Assembly (NCBI GenBank): GCA_022450525.1
Contig: JAKUQA010000003.1
Span: 29,118 to 93,117 of the forward strand
From: Dehalococcoidia bacterium
GTDB taxonomy: Bacteria; Chloroflexota; Dehalococcoidia; Lucifugimonadales; UBA6952
Reading direction: 5' to 3'
DNA: 64,000 bases
Within the stretch, counting starts at the first letter, position 1. Every line of letters begins with the position of its first letter. Under the pieces are notes generated by a model that saw only the letters and a list, made by a program, of their open reading frames with translations, was not told where the DNA came from and made no database searches. The position numbers and the translations under genes are program-made. Below are positions 27,638-36,869 of the stretch, piece by piece.

Positions 27638-28245
27638 TATATACATTTTTAATTCTTGTGGGAAAAGTTTGTTATAAACTTTTTGCTAAAGTTACCGTGC
27701 TTGGAAAACACAATATACCTAAAAAAGGTTCAGTTTTAATTGTTTCTAATCATACAGCCAATTTAGATCCTGCTATGCTAGCAGTTATGTTGCCTAGAAC
27801 TATAAACTTTGTGGGGAAAACTGAATTATTTAAGAATAAAATGACATCATTTTTTATGAAAGGCCTACATGTTATTCCAATACGAAGGTTTTCATTAGAC
27901 CGAAAAGGTTTAGTACGTATTTTTGAAGCAATAGAAGATGGTAAGGCAATTGGCTTTTTCCCTGAAGGTACACGTAGCGGTCCTTCAGGTTTAAAAAAAG
28001 GGAACCAAGGAGCTGCATATATTGCATCCAAATCTGGTGTATCAGTTATTCCTGTAGGAATATCTGGTACAAGTAAAATTAATTCATACTTTAGATTCCC
28101 TTTCCCTTTTACTAAAATCGTGGTAAATATTGGAGAAGCAATCCATATTCAGGAAAATTATGACCTTGAAATGGGTACTGATATAATTATGAATAAAATA
28201 GCTGAATTATTACCAGAGTCTCTAAGGGGAGTATACAAAGGTTAA
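27634..28245 (+). CDS. plsC: 1-acyl-sn-glycerol-3-phosphate acyltransferase (PlsC-like)
   Basis: The 203-residue acyltransferase makes phosphatidic acid for membrane lipids. The catalytic HX4D motif is His40-Asp45 in NHTANLDP, and the glycerophosphate-binding motif is FPEGTRSG. A single N-terminal hydrophobic segment suggests membrane association. It begins within the cmk stop codon. Confidence 0.92.
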   Translation: MIYTFLILVGKVCYKLFAKVTVLGKHNIPKKGSVLIVSNHTANLDPAMLAVMLPRTINFVGKTELFKNKMTSFFMKGLHVIPIRRFSLDRKGLVRIFEAIEDGKAIGFFPEGTRSGPSGLKKGNQGAAYIASKSGVSVIPVGISGTSKINSYFRFPFPFTKIVVNIGEAIHIQENYDLEMGTDIIMNKIAELLPESLRGVYKG

Positions 28246-28248
28246 ATT

Positions 28249-30093
28249 ATGTGTGGAATTGTTGGATATTTAGGGTACAGAAATGCTCAAGACGTAATCG
28301 TTTCTAGTTTACAAAAACTTGAATATCGTGGTTATGATAGTTGCGGATTAGCTATTTTGAACTCCGAAAATAAAATTGAATATATGAAGACTGCTGGGAA
28401 AATCAATGATTTAAAAGAAATGTTAATTGAATACAGAATTCCAGGAAATTTTGGTATTGGCCATACTCGTTGGGCAACACATGGCAAACCAGATGATAGA
28501 AACGCCCATCCCCATAGTGATGGAGACTCATCAGTATGGATTGTCCATAATGGGATAGTTGAAAATTATCAAGAATTAAAAACTGAATTAGAATACAAAG
28601 GGTATAAATTTAAATCTGAGACTGACAGTGAAATAATAGCGTTTTTGATTTCAGATTTATTAAAACAAGAATATTCCTTTGTTGAATCTGTAGAAAAGAC
28701 TGCAGAAGTAATAACTGGATCTCATTCAGTTTTAGCCATGGCAGATAAAGATATGCGAAAAGTAATAGGTTTCAGAAAAGGACATGCAGGTGGGTTGGTT
28801 GTTGGATATGGAAATGATGAAATGTTTATAGCAAGTGATATGTCAGCAATAGGGGAATATACTAATAAACTGGTATATCTAGAATCTGATCAATTGGTTA
28901 TCTTAGGTGATAACTCCGCTTCATATAAAGACATTGGTGGTGGATATTTTGAACCTGATCATAGCTTTATTGAGGTTCCTGATACTCATTTTAGTAAAGA
29001 TGACTTTGATCACTATATGATTAAAGAAATAATTGAACAACCAAGAAGTATTTATAACAGTTTAAGCAATAAAATAATATTTAATGATGACAAAATAGAA
29101 TTCGAAGACTTTATTTTGCCAAATGATTTTACAAAAGATATCAACAGGATAATTTTGACTGGTATGGGTACTAGTCTTTATGCATGTGAAGTTGGGCAAT
29201 ATTTTATTGAAAGCCTAGCAAACATTCCATGTCAAACAGAGGATGCTTCTGAATTAAGATATAAAGATAGTCCAATTGATGAAAATACATTGCTTATTTC
29301 GGTTACTCAATCTGGTGAAACTGCAGATACGTTAGGAGCGATGTCTTTATTTCAAACTAAAGGTTGTAAACAAATACTAATTTCGAATTCTGTCGGCTCT
29401 GCAGCAAGTAGGATTGCAGATATAGAAATAAATATCAATTCAGGAATTGAAATTGGCGTAGCTAGTACAAAATCATTTACCGGATCAATTTTATCATTAT
29501 TATTTCTGGCGATTAAATTGGGTACGGATAAATCTACTTTATCAATACCTGAAGCTGAATCTTTAATTCTCGACTCTACAAAATTGCCAGATCTGATGAA
29601 TCAAGTGGTAGAAATGAATCCTCAAATAGAAATGATGGCTAAAAAATACTCTAAATATAATCATTTCCTATATTTAGGCAGAGGACTTAATAAACCTGTT
29701 GCATTTGAAGGCGCACTTAAACTAAAAGAAGTAAGTTACATTCATGCTGAAGGTTATTCAGCCGGACAAATGAAACATGGCCCAATTGCCTTAGTTGATA
29801 ATAATATTCCAGTTATAGCTATGGCACTAACAGATAATTATTACGAAAAAATGCGAAATACTATTCAAGAAATTAAGGCAAGAAGTGGCATTTTAATTGG
29901 ACTTGTAACTAAAGGGAATTACGATTTAGATGGATTAATAGATGATGTTATAGAGATACCTGAATGCCCGAAGTATTTAACACCTTTCTTAACAATAATA
30001 CCCTTACAACTATTTTCTTATTATATTGCCTTAGAATTAGGTTATGACGTGGATCAACCACGTAATTTAGCTAAAACGGTTACTGTGGAATAA
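28249..30093 (+). CDS. glmS: Glutamine--fructose-6-phosphate aminotransferase (isomerising)
   Basis: The 614-residue protein makes glucosamine 6-phosphate, first step to UDP-GlcNAc. The N-terminal glutaminase has nucleophile Cys2 (MCGIVGYLG) and HTRWATHG. Two SIS domains follow (SQSGETADTLGA; GRGLNKPVAFEGALKLKE, cited in part as GRGLNKPVAFEG), ending with the conserved PRNLAKTVTVE tail. The length is standard. No glmS ribozyme is expected here because plsC ends 3 bases upstream. Confidence 0.97.
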   Translation: MCGIVGYLGYRNAQDVIVSSLQKLEYRGYDSCGLAILNSENKIEYMKTAGKINDLKEMLIEYRIPGNFGIGHTRWATHGKPDDRNAHPHSDGDSSVWIVHNGIVENYQELKTELEYKGYKFKSETDSEIIAFLISDLLKQEYSFVESVEKTAEVITGSHSVLAMADKDMRKVIGFRKGHAGGLVVGYGNDEMFIASDMSAIGEYTNKLVYLESDQLVILGDNSASYKDIGGGYFEPDHSFIEVPDTHFSKDDFDHYMIKEIIEQPRSIYNSLSNKIIFNDDKIEFEDFILPNDFTKDINRIILTGMGTSLYACEVGQYFIESLANIPCQTEDASELRYKDSPIDENTLLISVTQSGETADTLGAMSLFQTKGCKQILISNSVGSAASRIADIEININSGIEIGVASTKSFTGSILSLLFLAIKLGTDKSTLSIPEAESLILDSTKLPDLMNQVVEMNPQIEMMAKKYSKYNHFLYLGRGLNKPVAFEGALKLKEVSYIHAEGYSAGQMKHGPIALVDNNIPVIAMALTDNYYEKMRNTIQEIKARSGILIGLVTKGNYDLDGLIDDVIEIPECPKYLTPFLTIIPLQLFSYYIALELGYDVDQPRNLAKTVTVE

Positions 30094-30100
30094 AATTATC

Positions 30101-31267
30101 ATGGATTTTACTTATAGTGAAACACAACAATCGATTATTGAAGCTATCAAATTATTAATGAAAGACTTTGATGATGATTATTGGAGAACGTGTGATAAAG
30201 AAGGTACGTTCCCACATCAGTTCTATGATGCAATTGCTAAAGGTGGTTGGCTAGGTATTGCTATGCCCCAGCAATACGGTGGGTCAAATCTTGGTATAAG
30301 CGAAGCATCAGTTTTGATGCAAACAATAAGTGAATCAGGAGGTGGTATGTCGGCAGCTTCAAGTATTCATATGAATATTTTTGGGCCACATCCTATTGTT
30401 GTACATGGCACTGAAGAACAAAGAACTCGTTGGTTGCCTCCTTTGATACAAGGGAAAGAAAAATGTTGTTTTGGGGTAACTGAACCAGACGCAGGACTTG
30501 ATACAGGGAGCATTACTACAAAAGCCGAGAAAACCGAAGGTGGTTATATAATTACTGGACAAAAAATCTGGACATCTACTGCTCAAATTGCCGATAAAAT
30601 TATGATATTAGTTAGAACTACTCCAAAAGAAGAATGTGAAAAAAATATTGATGGACTAACTTTATTTTACACTGATTTTGATAGATCAAAAATTGAAGTT
30701 ATTGAAATCGATAAAATGGGGAGAGCTGCGGTAGATAGTAATCAAATATTTATCGATGGTTTAGAAGTCCCTGAAGATGACCGTATAGGTGAGGAAAATA
30801 AGGGATTCTATTATTTATTAGATAGCCTCAATCCTGAAAGAATATTAATTGCAGCAGAAGCTTTAGGTATAGGAAGAAGCGCTTTAAATAGAGCAGTGGA
30901 TTATGCTACGAATCGTATTATATTTGATCGTCCAATAGGCAAAAATCAAAGTATACAGCACCCTCTTGCTGAAAACTGGGTCGAATTAGAAGCAGCAGAA
31001 TTGTTAATTTTAAAAGCAGCATTTCAATATGATAATGGTGAAAATTCTGGGGGACTTGCTAACGCTGCAAAATACTTCGCTGCAGAAGCAGCGTTTAAAG
31101 CTGCAAATCAAGCAGTTATGACTTTAGGTGGCATGGGATATGCAAAAGATTTTCATGTTGAAAGATTATTACGTGAATCAATGATTCCGCGGTTAGCACC
31201 AGTTAGTGCGCAAATGGTATTAAATTATATTTCAGAACGTATACTTGGATTACCTAAATCCTATTGA
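30101..31267 (+). CDS. Acyl-CoA dehydrogenase family protein
   Basis: The 388-residue flavoprotein has an N-terminal helical domain, the FAD-contact motif FGVTEPDAGLDTGSI and KIWTSTAQIADK, then the C-terminal helical bundle with GGMGYAKDFHVERLLRES. The usual catalytic Glu in the 'YEGT' position is absent; the stretch reads MIPRLAPVSAQ. The substrate is therefore uncertain and the base may be elsewhere, as in isovaleryl-CoA-type enzymes. It follows glmS by 7 bases and precedes a CoA-transferase by 14, suggesting an acyl-CoA degradation pair appended to the glmS operon. Confidence 0.9.
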   Translation: MDFTYSETQQSIIEAIKLLMKDFDDDYWRTCDKEGTFPHQFYDAIAKGGWLGIAMPQQYGGSNLGISEASVLMQTISESGGGMSAASSIHMNIFGPHPIVVHGTEEQRTRWLPPLIQGKEKCCFGVTEPDAGLDTGSITTKAEKTEGGYIITGQKIWTSTAQIADKIMILVRTTPKEECEKNIDGLTLFYTDFDRSKIEVIEIDKMGRAAVDSNQIFIDGLEVPEDDRIGEENKGFYYLLDSLNPERILIAAEALGIGRSALNRAVDYATNRIIFDRPIGKNQSIQHPLAENWVELEAAELLILKAAFQYDNGENSGGLANAAKYFAAEAAFKAANQAVMTLGGMGYAKDFHVERLLRESMIPRLAPVSAQMVLNYISERILGLPKSY

Positions 31268-31281
31268 TTGGATAATTATTG

Positions 31282-32502
31282 ATGGATAACATTACACACG
31301 CATTGCAAGGGATTAAAGTTTTAGATCTAACGCGAGTACTCGGTGGACCTTATGCAACCCAAATTCTTGCTGATCATGGAGCCGAAGTTATTAAAGTAGA
31401 GCCTGAATTTGGTGATGAAGTAAGAGATTGGGGCCCCCCATTTAATGATAGTATTGCGGCTTATTATATTAATCTTAATCGTAATAAAAAATTAATTTCA
31501 ATTGATTTACGACAAAAACAAGGACAAGATATCATTCTCAAACTATTAGAAGACTCAGATGTCCTAATTGAAAATTTCAAAACTGGAACAATGGAAAATT
31601 GGGGATTAGGGTTTGAGGATGTTCTAAGTAAGAAATTCCCAAAACTTATACATTGTCGTATATCTGGATTTGGATCTGATGGCCCACTTGGGGGATATCC
31701 CGGTTACGACGTTATTATCCAGGCTATGGCGGGAATGATGTCTATTAACGGTATGCCGGATAGTGGCTCGGTTCGAATTGGCTCTCCTATAGTTGATATG
31801 GGGACAGGGTTGTACAGTACGATTGGTATACTCATGGCATTACAAGAACGTAATGTTTCAGGAAGAGGCCAGTTTATTGATATGACACTTTATGATAGTG
31901 CAATTGCACTTATGCATCCGTATAATGCCAATTATTTATTATCTGGTATCCCTGGTACTCCGACTGGAAATGATCATCCAAATATTTCCCCATATGGTAA
32001 ATTTAAAACACGTACTAATGAAATTGTAATAATGATTGGAAATAATAATGGATTTGCAAAACTTTGTAATGAACTAGGTTTAGAAGAATTGCTAAGTAAT
32101 TCTAAATTTATAAATAATTCAGATAGAGTTCAAAATCGAGATGAATTAAATAAATTAATTGAAAATGCTCTTAAAGATGTCGATGGGGGAGAATTTTCAG
32201 AAAAGTTGTTAGCTGCAGGAATACCTGCCGGTCCAGTCAGAAATATTCAAGAAACATTAGACCATCCACATACTGAGCACAGAGGTATGAAGATTACTGA
32301 AGGTAATTACCAAGGAATATCTTCTCCCATAAAGTTTAGTCGTTCAAAAACCGCTGGGGTGAAAATAAAACCTTCTAAAATAGGTGCAAATACGAGACAA
32401 ATATTATCATCTTTAGGATATGATAGTTCTACTATAGAAGAAATGCTTTCTACTGGTGTTGTAAGTGAAATGAAGGAAGACAACAATAATACACAACAGT
32501 AA
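31282..32502 (+). CDS. CaiB/BaiF family (class III) CoA-transferase
   Basis: The 406-residue protein is paralogous to the one at 22673. It has IKVLDLTRVLGGPYATQ, GAEVIKVEPE, LNRNKKLISIDL and PGYDVIIQAMAG, with the catalytic Asp in the last. It probably activates a carboxylate whose CoA ester is used by the adjacent acyl-CoA dehydrogenase. I take the ATG at 31282; a TTG sits directly before it. The product is likely cytoplasmic. Confidence 0.9.
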   Translation: MDNITHALQGIKVLDLTRVLGGPYATQILADHGAEVIKVEPEFGDEVRDWGPPFNDSIAAYYINLNRNKKLISIDLRQKQGQDIILKLLEDSDVLIENFKTGTMENWGLGFEDVLSKKFPKLIHCRISGFGSDGPLGGYPGYDVIIQAMAGMMSINGMPDSGSVRIGSPIVDMGTGLYSTIGILMALQERNVSGRGQFIDMTLYDSAIALMHPYNANYLLSGIPGTPTGNDHPNISPYGKFKTRTNEIVIMIGNNNGFAKLCNELGLEELLSNSKFINNSDRVQNRDELNKLIENALKDVDGGEFSEKLLAAGIPAGPVRNIQETLDHPHTEHRGMKITEGNYQGISSPIKFSRSKTAGVKIKPSKIGANTRQILSSLGYDSSTIEEMLSTGVVSEMKEDNNNTQQ

Positions 32503-32588
32503 TTTATTGATTTTCCTCTTTATAATAGAATAGATATCAATTACAATGTATCTTGTTTAAATAACGTGTACTTTTTGGGAGACGGGGA

Positions 32589-32807
32589 ATGGATCCAAAT
32601 AAAATAGGAATTTATTTCAGTTCTAATGAAAATAAAGTTGTAAGAATAACTTCACCATATTGGCTACCAGAAGAGCCTGAATGGGTTATGGTTACAAATG
32701 AACCCAATGCTACTTTGTTGGCTGTAAGGGATTTGATTGTAGAGAAAAGTCTAGCTTCAGATGCTTCGGATGTTACTTGGGGAAGTTTACCTTTAAAAGA
32801 CGAATAA
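32589..32807 (+). CDS. Small hypothetical protein (72 aa)
   Basis: I do not recognise this gene. The 72-residue product is acidic, soluble and without cysteine or transmembrane segments; it contains YWLPEEPEWVMV and ends TWGSLPLKDE. A good ATG follows GACGGGGA. The frame has no overlap with neighbours and sits 86 bases after the CoA-transferase and 1 base before the convergent SnoaL-like gene. Coding is supported by the SD and compact fit, not by homology. Confidence 0.6.
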   Translation: MDPNKIGIYFSSNENKVVRITSPYWLPEEPEWVMVTNEPNATLLAVRDLIVEKSLASDASDVTWGSLPLKDE

Positions 32808-32808
32808 G

Positions 32809-33225
32809 TTATTCTTTTATACCATAAGTATTGTAGGGCGTTCCTGGTATTAATGAAAAATGCGTGTGGATTGCTAACCATACACCGTTGAAATCTTTTA
32901 GAATCACTGTTGCTCTACCGGGTCTATCAAATGAATTCCCATCAGCATCATAACCAATTGAATTCCAAGGAGTCACGCCCCAGATTAATTCATTGTTTCC
33001 ATCAGCAATAAGCTTATCTACCAGGAATTCAAAATTTTCAATATATGGCCATATGTTTTGCCATTGCTGTGTTTCTAGGTCATTTAAATTTGTCACAAGG
33101 TCTACTTTTGTTCCGAAAGAGCAAACATCGCTAGAAACCAGATTTTTTGCAGATTCAAAATCACGAGACTTGCAACATTCTCCAAATTTAACGAACCATT
33201 GTTTTGCTACTTCATGATAATTCAT
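32809..33225 (-). CDS. SnoaL/NTF2-like fold protein
   Basis: From the ATG at 33225 the product has 138 residues: an N-terminal helix (YHEVAKQWFVKFGECC), a substrate-pocket region and C-terminal strands (RATVILKDFNGVWLAIHTHFSL, cited in part: WLAIHTHFSL) typical of SnoaL-like or DUF4440 proteins. The frame stays open for a further 28 codons into proW, but starting at 33225 places it 19 bases after the proW stop. Function unknown; such folds act as small hydrolases, isomerases or binding proteins. It may be the last gene of the proV-proW unit. Confidence 0.7.
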   Translation of the reverse strand: MNYHEVAKQWFVKFGECCKSRDFESAKNLVSSDVCSFGTKVDLVTNLNDLETQQWQNIWPYIENFEFLVDKLIADGNNELIWGVTPWNSIGYDADGNSFDRPGRATVILKDFNGVWLAIHTHFSLIPGTPYNTYGIKE

Positions 33226-33244
33226 GTGTTGATTCAGTTTAATA

Positions 33245-34255
33245 TTATTCGATGCTAGTAGTTTGATTTCTATTATTAATATAGCCTTGTGAGATACGGT
33301 CAATAACAATTGCTAGCACTACAATTCCCAAACCAGCAATCACTGCATCGCCTTGTTCTAATTGACCCATTGCTCTAAATACATCAGCTCCTAGGCCTCC
33401 AGCACCTACCATTGCTGCAATTGTCACCATAGCAAGTGCCATCATGACAGTTTGGTTAATACCTGCCATTATGGTTGGTATAGCCATAGGTATTTGAACT
33501 TTCGTTAACAACTGCATTCTATTAGACCCGAATGCTGTACCTGCTTCAACAACAGCTATATCTACTTGCCTGATTCCTAGATTTGTTAATCGTATACAGG
33601 GAGGAATTGCGTATAGAACTGTTGCAAGAATAGCTGCAACATTTCCAAGCCCAAAAAACATTATCCCAGGGACGAGATATACAAAACTTGGCATAGTTTG
33701 CATGCCATCAAGTATAGGTTTAATTGCTGCATCGAATCGATTGCTACTTGCAGCTATAATACCTAGAGGGATACCAATAACTATAGAAATAAGTACAGCA
33801 ATAACCATTATAGCAATAGTTACCATTGCACTTACCCACAAGTTAAAGAGTCCGAGTAAAAGTAACGCTATAGCTGACCCGATACCAACATTTCTCGAAG
33901 CTACTTTCCATCCAGTGTACATAATAGCTAATATTGTAAATGGCCATGGTACCCAAATTAGGAAGTCACGAATTTTGCCGATCAATACTTTTGCTTGGTC
34001 ACTCATCCAGTCAAATATCCACGCAAAGTTAACTACCAAAAAATCGACAAAATCATCTATAGCATTAGTTACAGGGGGACTGAAATTAACTGGGAAATCA
34101 GTTATTTGTGTGATTTTCATCAAATGAATAACCCAAGATAGCCCCATAACAATAACAAACACAACTAGACTAATCCCATATTTTATAATATATGATTTAT
34201 CGTTTTCTTTCGATTCTTGTGTGGATAATTTTTCTTTTTCTAATGTAACACTCAT
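33245..34255 (-). CDS. proW: Glycine betaine/proline-type ABC transporter permease
   Basis: The 336-residue inner-membrane protein has an N-terminal helix at about 24-46, an amphipathic loop region and a C-terminal BPD_transp_1 domain with the EAGTAFGSNRMQLLTKVQIP coupling motif (cited in part: EAGTAFGSNR) and AMVTIAAMVGAGGLG. It resembles ProW/OpuAB of osmoprotectant importers. It lies 22 bases after proV. Confidence 0.92.
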   Translation of the reverse strand: MSVTLEKEKLSTQESKENDKSYIIKYGISLVVFVIVMGLSWVIHLMKITQITDFPVNFSPPVTNAIDDFVDFLVVNFAWIFDWMSDQAKVLIGKIRDFLIWVPWPFTILAIMYTGWKVASRNVGIGSAIALLLLGLFNLWVSAMVTIAIMVIAVLISIVIGIPLGIIAASSNRFDAAIKPILDGMQTMPSFVYLVPGIMFFGLGNVAAILATVLYAIPPCIRLTNLGIRQVDIAVVEAGTAFGSNRMQLLTKVQIPMAIPTIMAGINQTVMMALAMVTIAAMVGAGGLGADVFRAMGQLEQGDAVIAGLGIVVLAIVIDRISQGYINNRNQTTSIE

Positions 34256-34277
34256 AATTGTATTGTGATTTTAATTG

Positions 34278-35318
34278 TTATTCTTCGCTATATTCTTGTC
34301 GTGCACTTTGGGCTACTAGTTCAAGAATTTTTTCTTGAGGGACTACTCCAACAAGTTCATCTTTACTATCAACTACAGGAATAGGATCTCCTGTTTCTAA
34401 TACCAATGGAATCATATCTTCAACAATACTTTCAGGAGCCACGACATATCGTCTGTCAAATTCTTGAGATGAAGGTTTAACCATTATATTACTTACTGAT
34501 GTCACCCTTGTTTTTGGTATATCGAATGTAAACTCTTCAACAAATGAATTAGCTGGGTTAGTAACAATTTCTTCAGGAGTACCTAATTGTGTAACTTCAC
34601 CATCTCTCATGATCGCTATCCTATCACCAACAGTTATTGCTTCATCAAGATCGTGAGTAATAAAAACAATGGTTTTTTGAATAGTTTGTTGTAACTTTTT
34701 CAATTCGATTCTCATCTGTCTCCTAATCAATGGATCAAGACCACTAAAAGGTTCGTCCATGAGAAGGATGTCTGGTTCAACAGCAAGTGCTCTTGCTATA
34801 CCAACTCTTTGTTGCATACCACCACTCAATTCCGAAGGGTAGGATGATTCCCAGCCAGAAAGACCAACAAGTTCTAATACCTCTAGTGCTTTTTGATTTC
34901 TAGCCTCAGTATCTACTTTTTGTACCTCTAATCCATAAGCAGCATTTTCTAGTACTGTCCTATGTGGGAAAAGGCCAAAGTGCTGGAATACCATCGCAAC
35001 GGTATGTCTTCTGAAATTTTCTAGTTCTTGATTGTTATATTGAAGAACATCTTGATTGTTTATGAGAATGGAGCCAGAAGTTGGGTCTATTAATCTGATT
35101 AAGGCTCTTACAAGAGTGGATTTACCACTTCCGGATAATCCCATTACTACGAATGTTTCACCGGGGTTAATTGATAAGTTGACGTTTCGGAGAGCTACGA
35201 CCTGATTAAATTCATCTTGAATTTCAGATCGGGTTTTATTTATGTTTTCGGGTTCAAAAACAATTTCTGGATCGTTTCCAAACACTTTCCATAAATTCAC
35301 TATCTCGATATTAGACAT
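34278..35318 (-). CDS. proV: Glycine betaine/proline-type ABC transporter ATP-binding protein
   Basis: The 346-residue ATPase has Walker A GLSGSGKST, the QHFGLFPHRTVLENAAYGL segment typical of ProV/OpuAA (cited in part: HFGLFPHRTV), signature LSGGMQQRVG and Walker B ILLMDEP. The C-terminal part (about 275-335) holds one CBS-like module (YVVAPESIVED, PIPVVDSKDELVGVV), shorter than the usual tandem pair that senses ionic strength. It has its own upstream regulatory region, separated from proX by a terminator. Confidence 0.94.
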   Translation of the reverse strand: MSNIEIVNLWKVFGNDPEIVFEPENINKTRSEIQDEFNQVVALRNVNLSINPGETFVVMGLSGSGKSTLVRALIRLIDPTSGSILINNQDVLQYNNQELENFRRHTVAMVFQHFGLFPHRTVLENAAYGLEVQKVDTEARNQKALEVLELVGLSGWESSYPSELSGGMQQRVGIARALAVEPDILLMDEPFSGLDPLIRRQMRIELKKLQQTIQKTIVFITHDLDEAITVGDRIAIMRDGEVTQLGTPEEIVTNPANSFVEEFTFDIPKTRVTSVSNIMVKPSSQEFDRRYVVAPESIVEDMIPLVLETGDPIPVVDSKDELVGVVPQEKILELVAQSARQEYSEE

Positions 35319-35639
35319 ACAATACTCGTTTCTTTTTAAACGGTAATTGGTAGCGGTATTAGATGAGTGATTAATAAATATAAGGAAATAATTGTGGGGT
35401 TTTGAATAATGGGAATATAATTAAAATCTATCCATAAAATTCAGATGCAAATCTATTAATATATACAAATCCAATAACTATGCGTTTTAAATGATCGCTA
35501 ACCAAAATCTCCATTAAGCACAGTCTCAGCCTCCTTAATTGGTGATCACCTTAAGGGTATCTAATAAACTACACTATGTCAAACAAAATTAGCTCTTTTC
35601 AAATCTATCATGATATCTTTTTGTCAAAATAATACAAAT
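35319..35639 (-). promoter_or_regulatory. Upstream regulatory region of proV-proW with promoter and operator-like palindrome
   Basis: No gene is seen in these 321 bases. On the minus strand a TTGACA (35582-35577) lies 17 bases before TACCCT (35559-35554). A palindrome overlaps the -10: GGTGATCACC (35541-35550) flanked by CCTTAA and TTAAGG, spanning 35533-35556 and nearly symmetrical. From there to the proV start is a leader of over 200 bases, long for this compact genome and purine-rich early on (GGAGGCTGAGAC). A repressor-controlled promoter with a structured leader is possible. I could not match it to a known riboswitch. Confidence 0.4.
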
Positions 35640-35672
35640 AAAAAAGAGGGGTTGAAAAACCCCTCTTTTTTT
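35640..35672 (-). terminator. Rho-independent terminator after proX
   Basis: A perfect 14-bp stem (35640-35653 with 35658-35671) closes a four-base loop. A-rich and T-rich flanks make it a bidirectional terminator; on the minus strand the T-run follows the stem as required for stopping transcripts from proX 20 bases away. It separates proX transcription from proV-proW. Confidence 0.93.
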
Positions 35673-35691
35673 AAGACATATTGAGTTTAAA

Positions 35692-36726
35692 TTATGCAGC
35701 TAAGGATTCAATAATTCTGTCTTTAGCGTCTGCTGATACCCAGCTTTGCCAAGCATCATTGTTATTGAGATACCATATAGCTGTATTTCGGTATGCTTCT
35801 TCGCTCGTAGCGGCATCATCTTTTATCTCACCATAATGACCTTCTGCAGCTAATTGGTTAGTTGCATTCCAATCCCACTTTTCTAAGAAAGCGCGAAGTT
35901 CTTCGTAGCCTTCACCTTGATAATCAGAGTGCAATGCGATCAAAATCTCTGCTGTAGGGAAACCACAACCGAGAGCTGGATCATTATCTGCACACTCTGA
36001 AGGGTCAGGTTGTTCTAAGACTCTCATATCAAGTGTATTAGCGAGCTTTGTAGGTCCCCAGTAGTAGAATAATACTGGTTCCTCTTTCAAATAAGCTCCT
36101 TCAATAGCAGCATCAAGTGCACCCATTGTGCCAGGATCCCGAAGTTCTACAATGTCGGAAAGACCATAAGCTTCGATTTGTCCTTCATTAACTGCTCGGC
36201 ATGCCCATTGTGCCATACAACCGTAAAGTACAGCTTTTCCTCCACTATCTGCTTCTGCAAATAATGCCTGAAACTCTGGCTTCTTCAAGTCTTCGACACT
36301 TTTTAATCCAGGATTTGCATCTTGCAAATATCCAGGAATAATAAATGTGCTTTGCCAGTTATCTTCCAAACTTTTACCTGTGGAAAATACTTGACCTTCA
36401 GCAGTTGCCTCAGCCCATGCGTCTTTTTGATTTGGTAGCCAGATTTCCATTGAAATATCAATGTCACCTTTTATCAAACCTTGGAATAATGGAACTGTAG
36501 CACCTTCTATCATTTCAGTTTCATAGCCGTAGCCGTTTTCTACAATGTATCTAGCGACTCCACTTTGAACCAACGCACTATCCCAGTTAAGACCTGCAAA
36601 GACTAAAGTTTCACCTTCGCCTTCAAGTCCACTACCAGTTACATCATCAATAGCATCACAAGCTGTGAACGCAACAGTTGAAATCATCATTATGATTGTT
36701 AATATAAACTTACTTTTTACTTTCAT
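35692..36726 (-). CDS. proX: Glycine betaine/proline-type substrate-binding lipoprotein (OpuAC/ProX-like)
   Basis: The 344-residue protein has a signal peptide ending in VAFTAC, so it is probably a lipoprotein (Cys22). The OpuAC domain follows, with FAGLNWDSALVQSGVARYI, GYGYETEMIEG, MEIWLPNQ and the RDPGTMGALDAA and YYWGPTKL segments that contribute aromatic residues to quaternary-amine pockets. It feeds ProV-ProW. SD AGGAGG precedes the ATG by 6 bases. It is divergent from phoP. Confidence 0.92.
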   Translation of the reverse strand: MKVKSKFILTIIMMISTVAFTACDAIDDVTGSGLEGEGETLVFAGLNWDSALVQSGVARYIVENGYGYETEMIEGATVPLFQGLIKGDIDISMEIWLPNQKDAWAEATAEGQVFSTGKSLEDNWQSTFIIPGYLQDANPGLKSVEDLKKPEFQALFAEADSGGKAVLYGCMAQWACRAVNEGQIEAYGLSDIVELRDPGTMGALDAAIEGAYLKEEPVLFYYWGPTKLANTLDMRVLEQPDPSECADNDPALGCGFPTAEILIALHSDYQGEGYEELRAFLEKWDWNATNQLAAEGHYGEIKDDAATSEEAYRNTAIWYLNNNDAWQSWVSADAKDRIIESLAA

Positions 36727-36869
36727 AATGACCTCCTCTCATAGGTTGCTCATTATTCCATATGAATACTCATGAGTCAACTTCATTTTGCACTTTTCGC
36801 GTCTTTTTTGGGGTCTATTTTCTTTAATTATTTTCGAATCTGAATACGGATTTCGTAAAAATCCAAAAA

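Noticed and set aside
32788..32816. Terminator between the 72-aa gene and the SnoaL-like gene
   Set aside because: The GAATAA/TTATTC arms leave a one-base loop, which cannot form a hairpin.
33226..33309. Longer SnoaL-like protein overlapping proW
   Set aside because: The extra 28 residues do not resemble the family and would overlap proW; the ATG at 33225 follows the proW stop.
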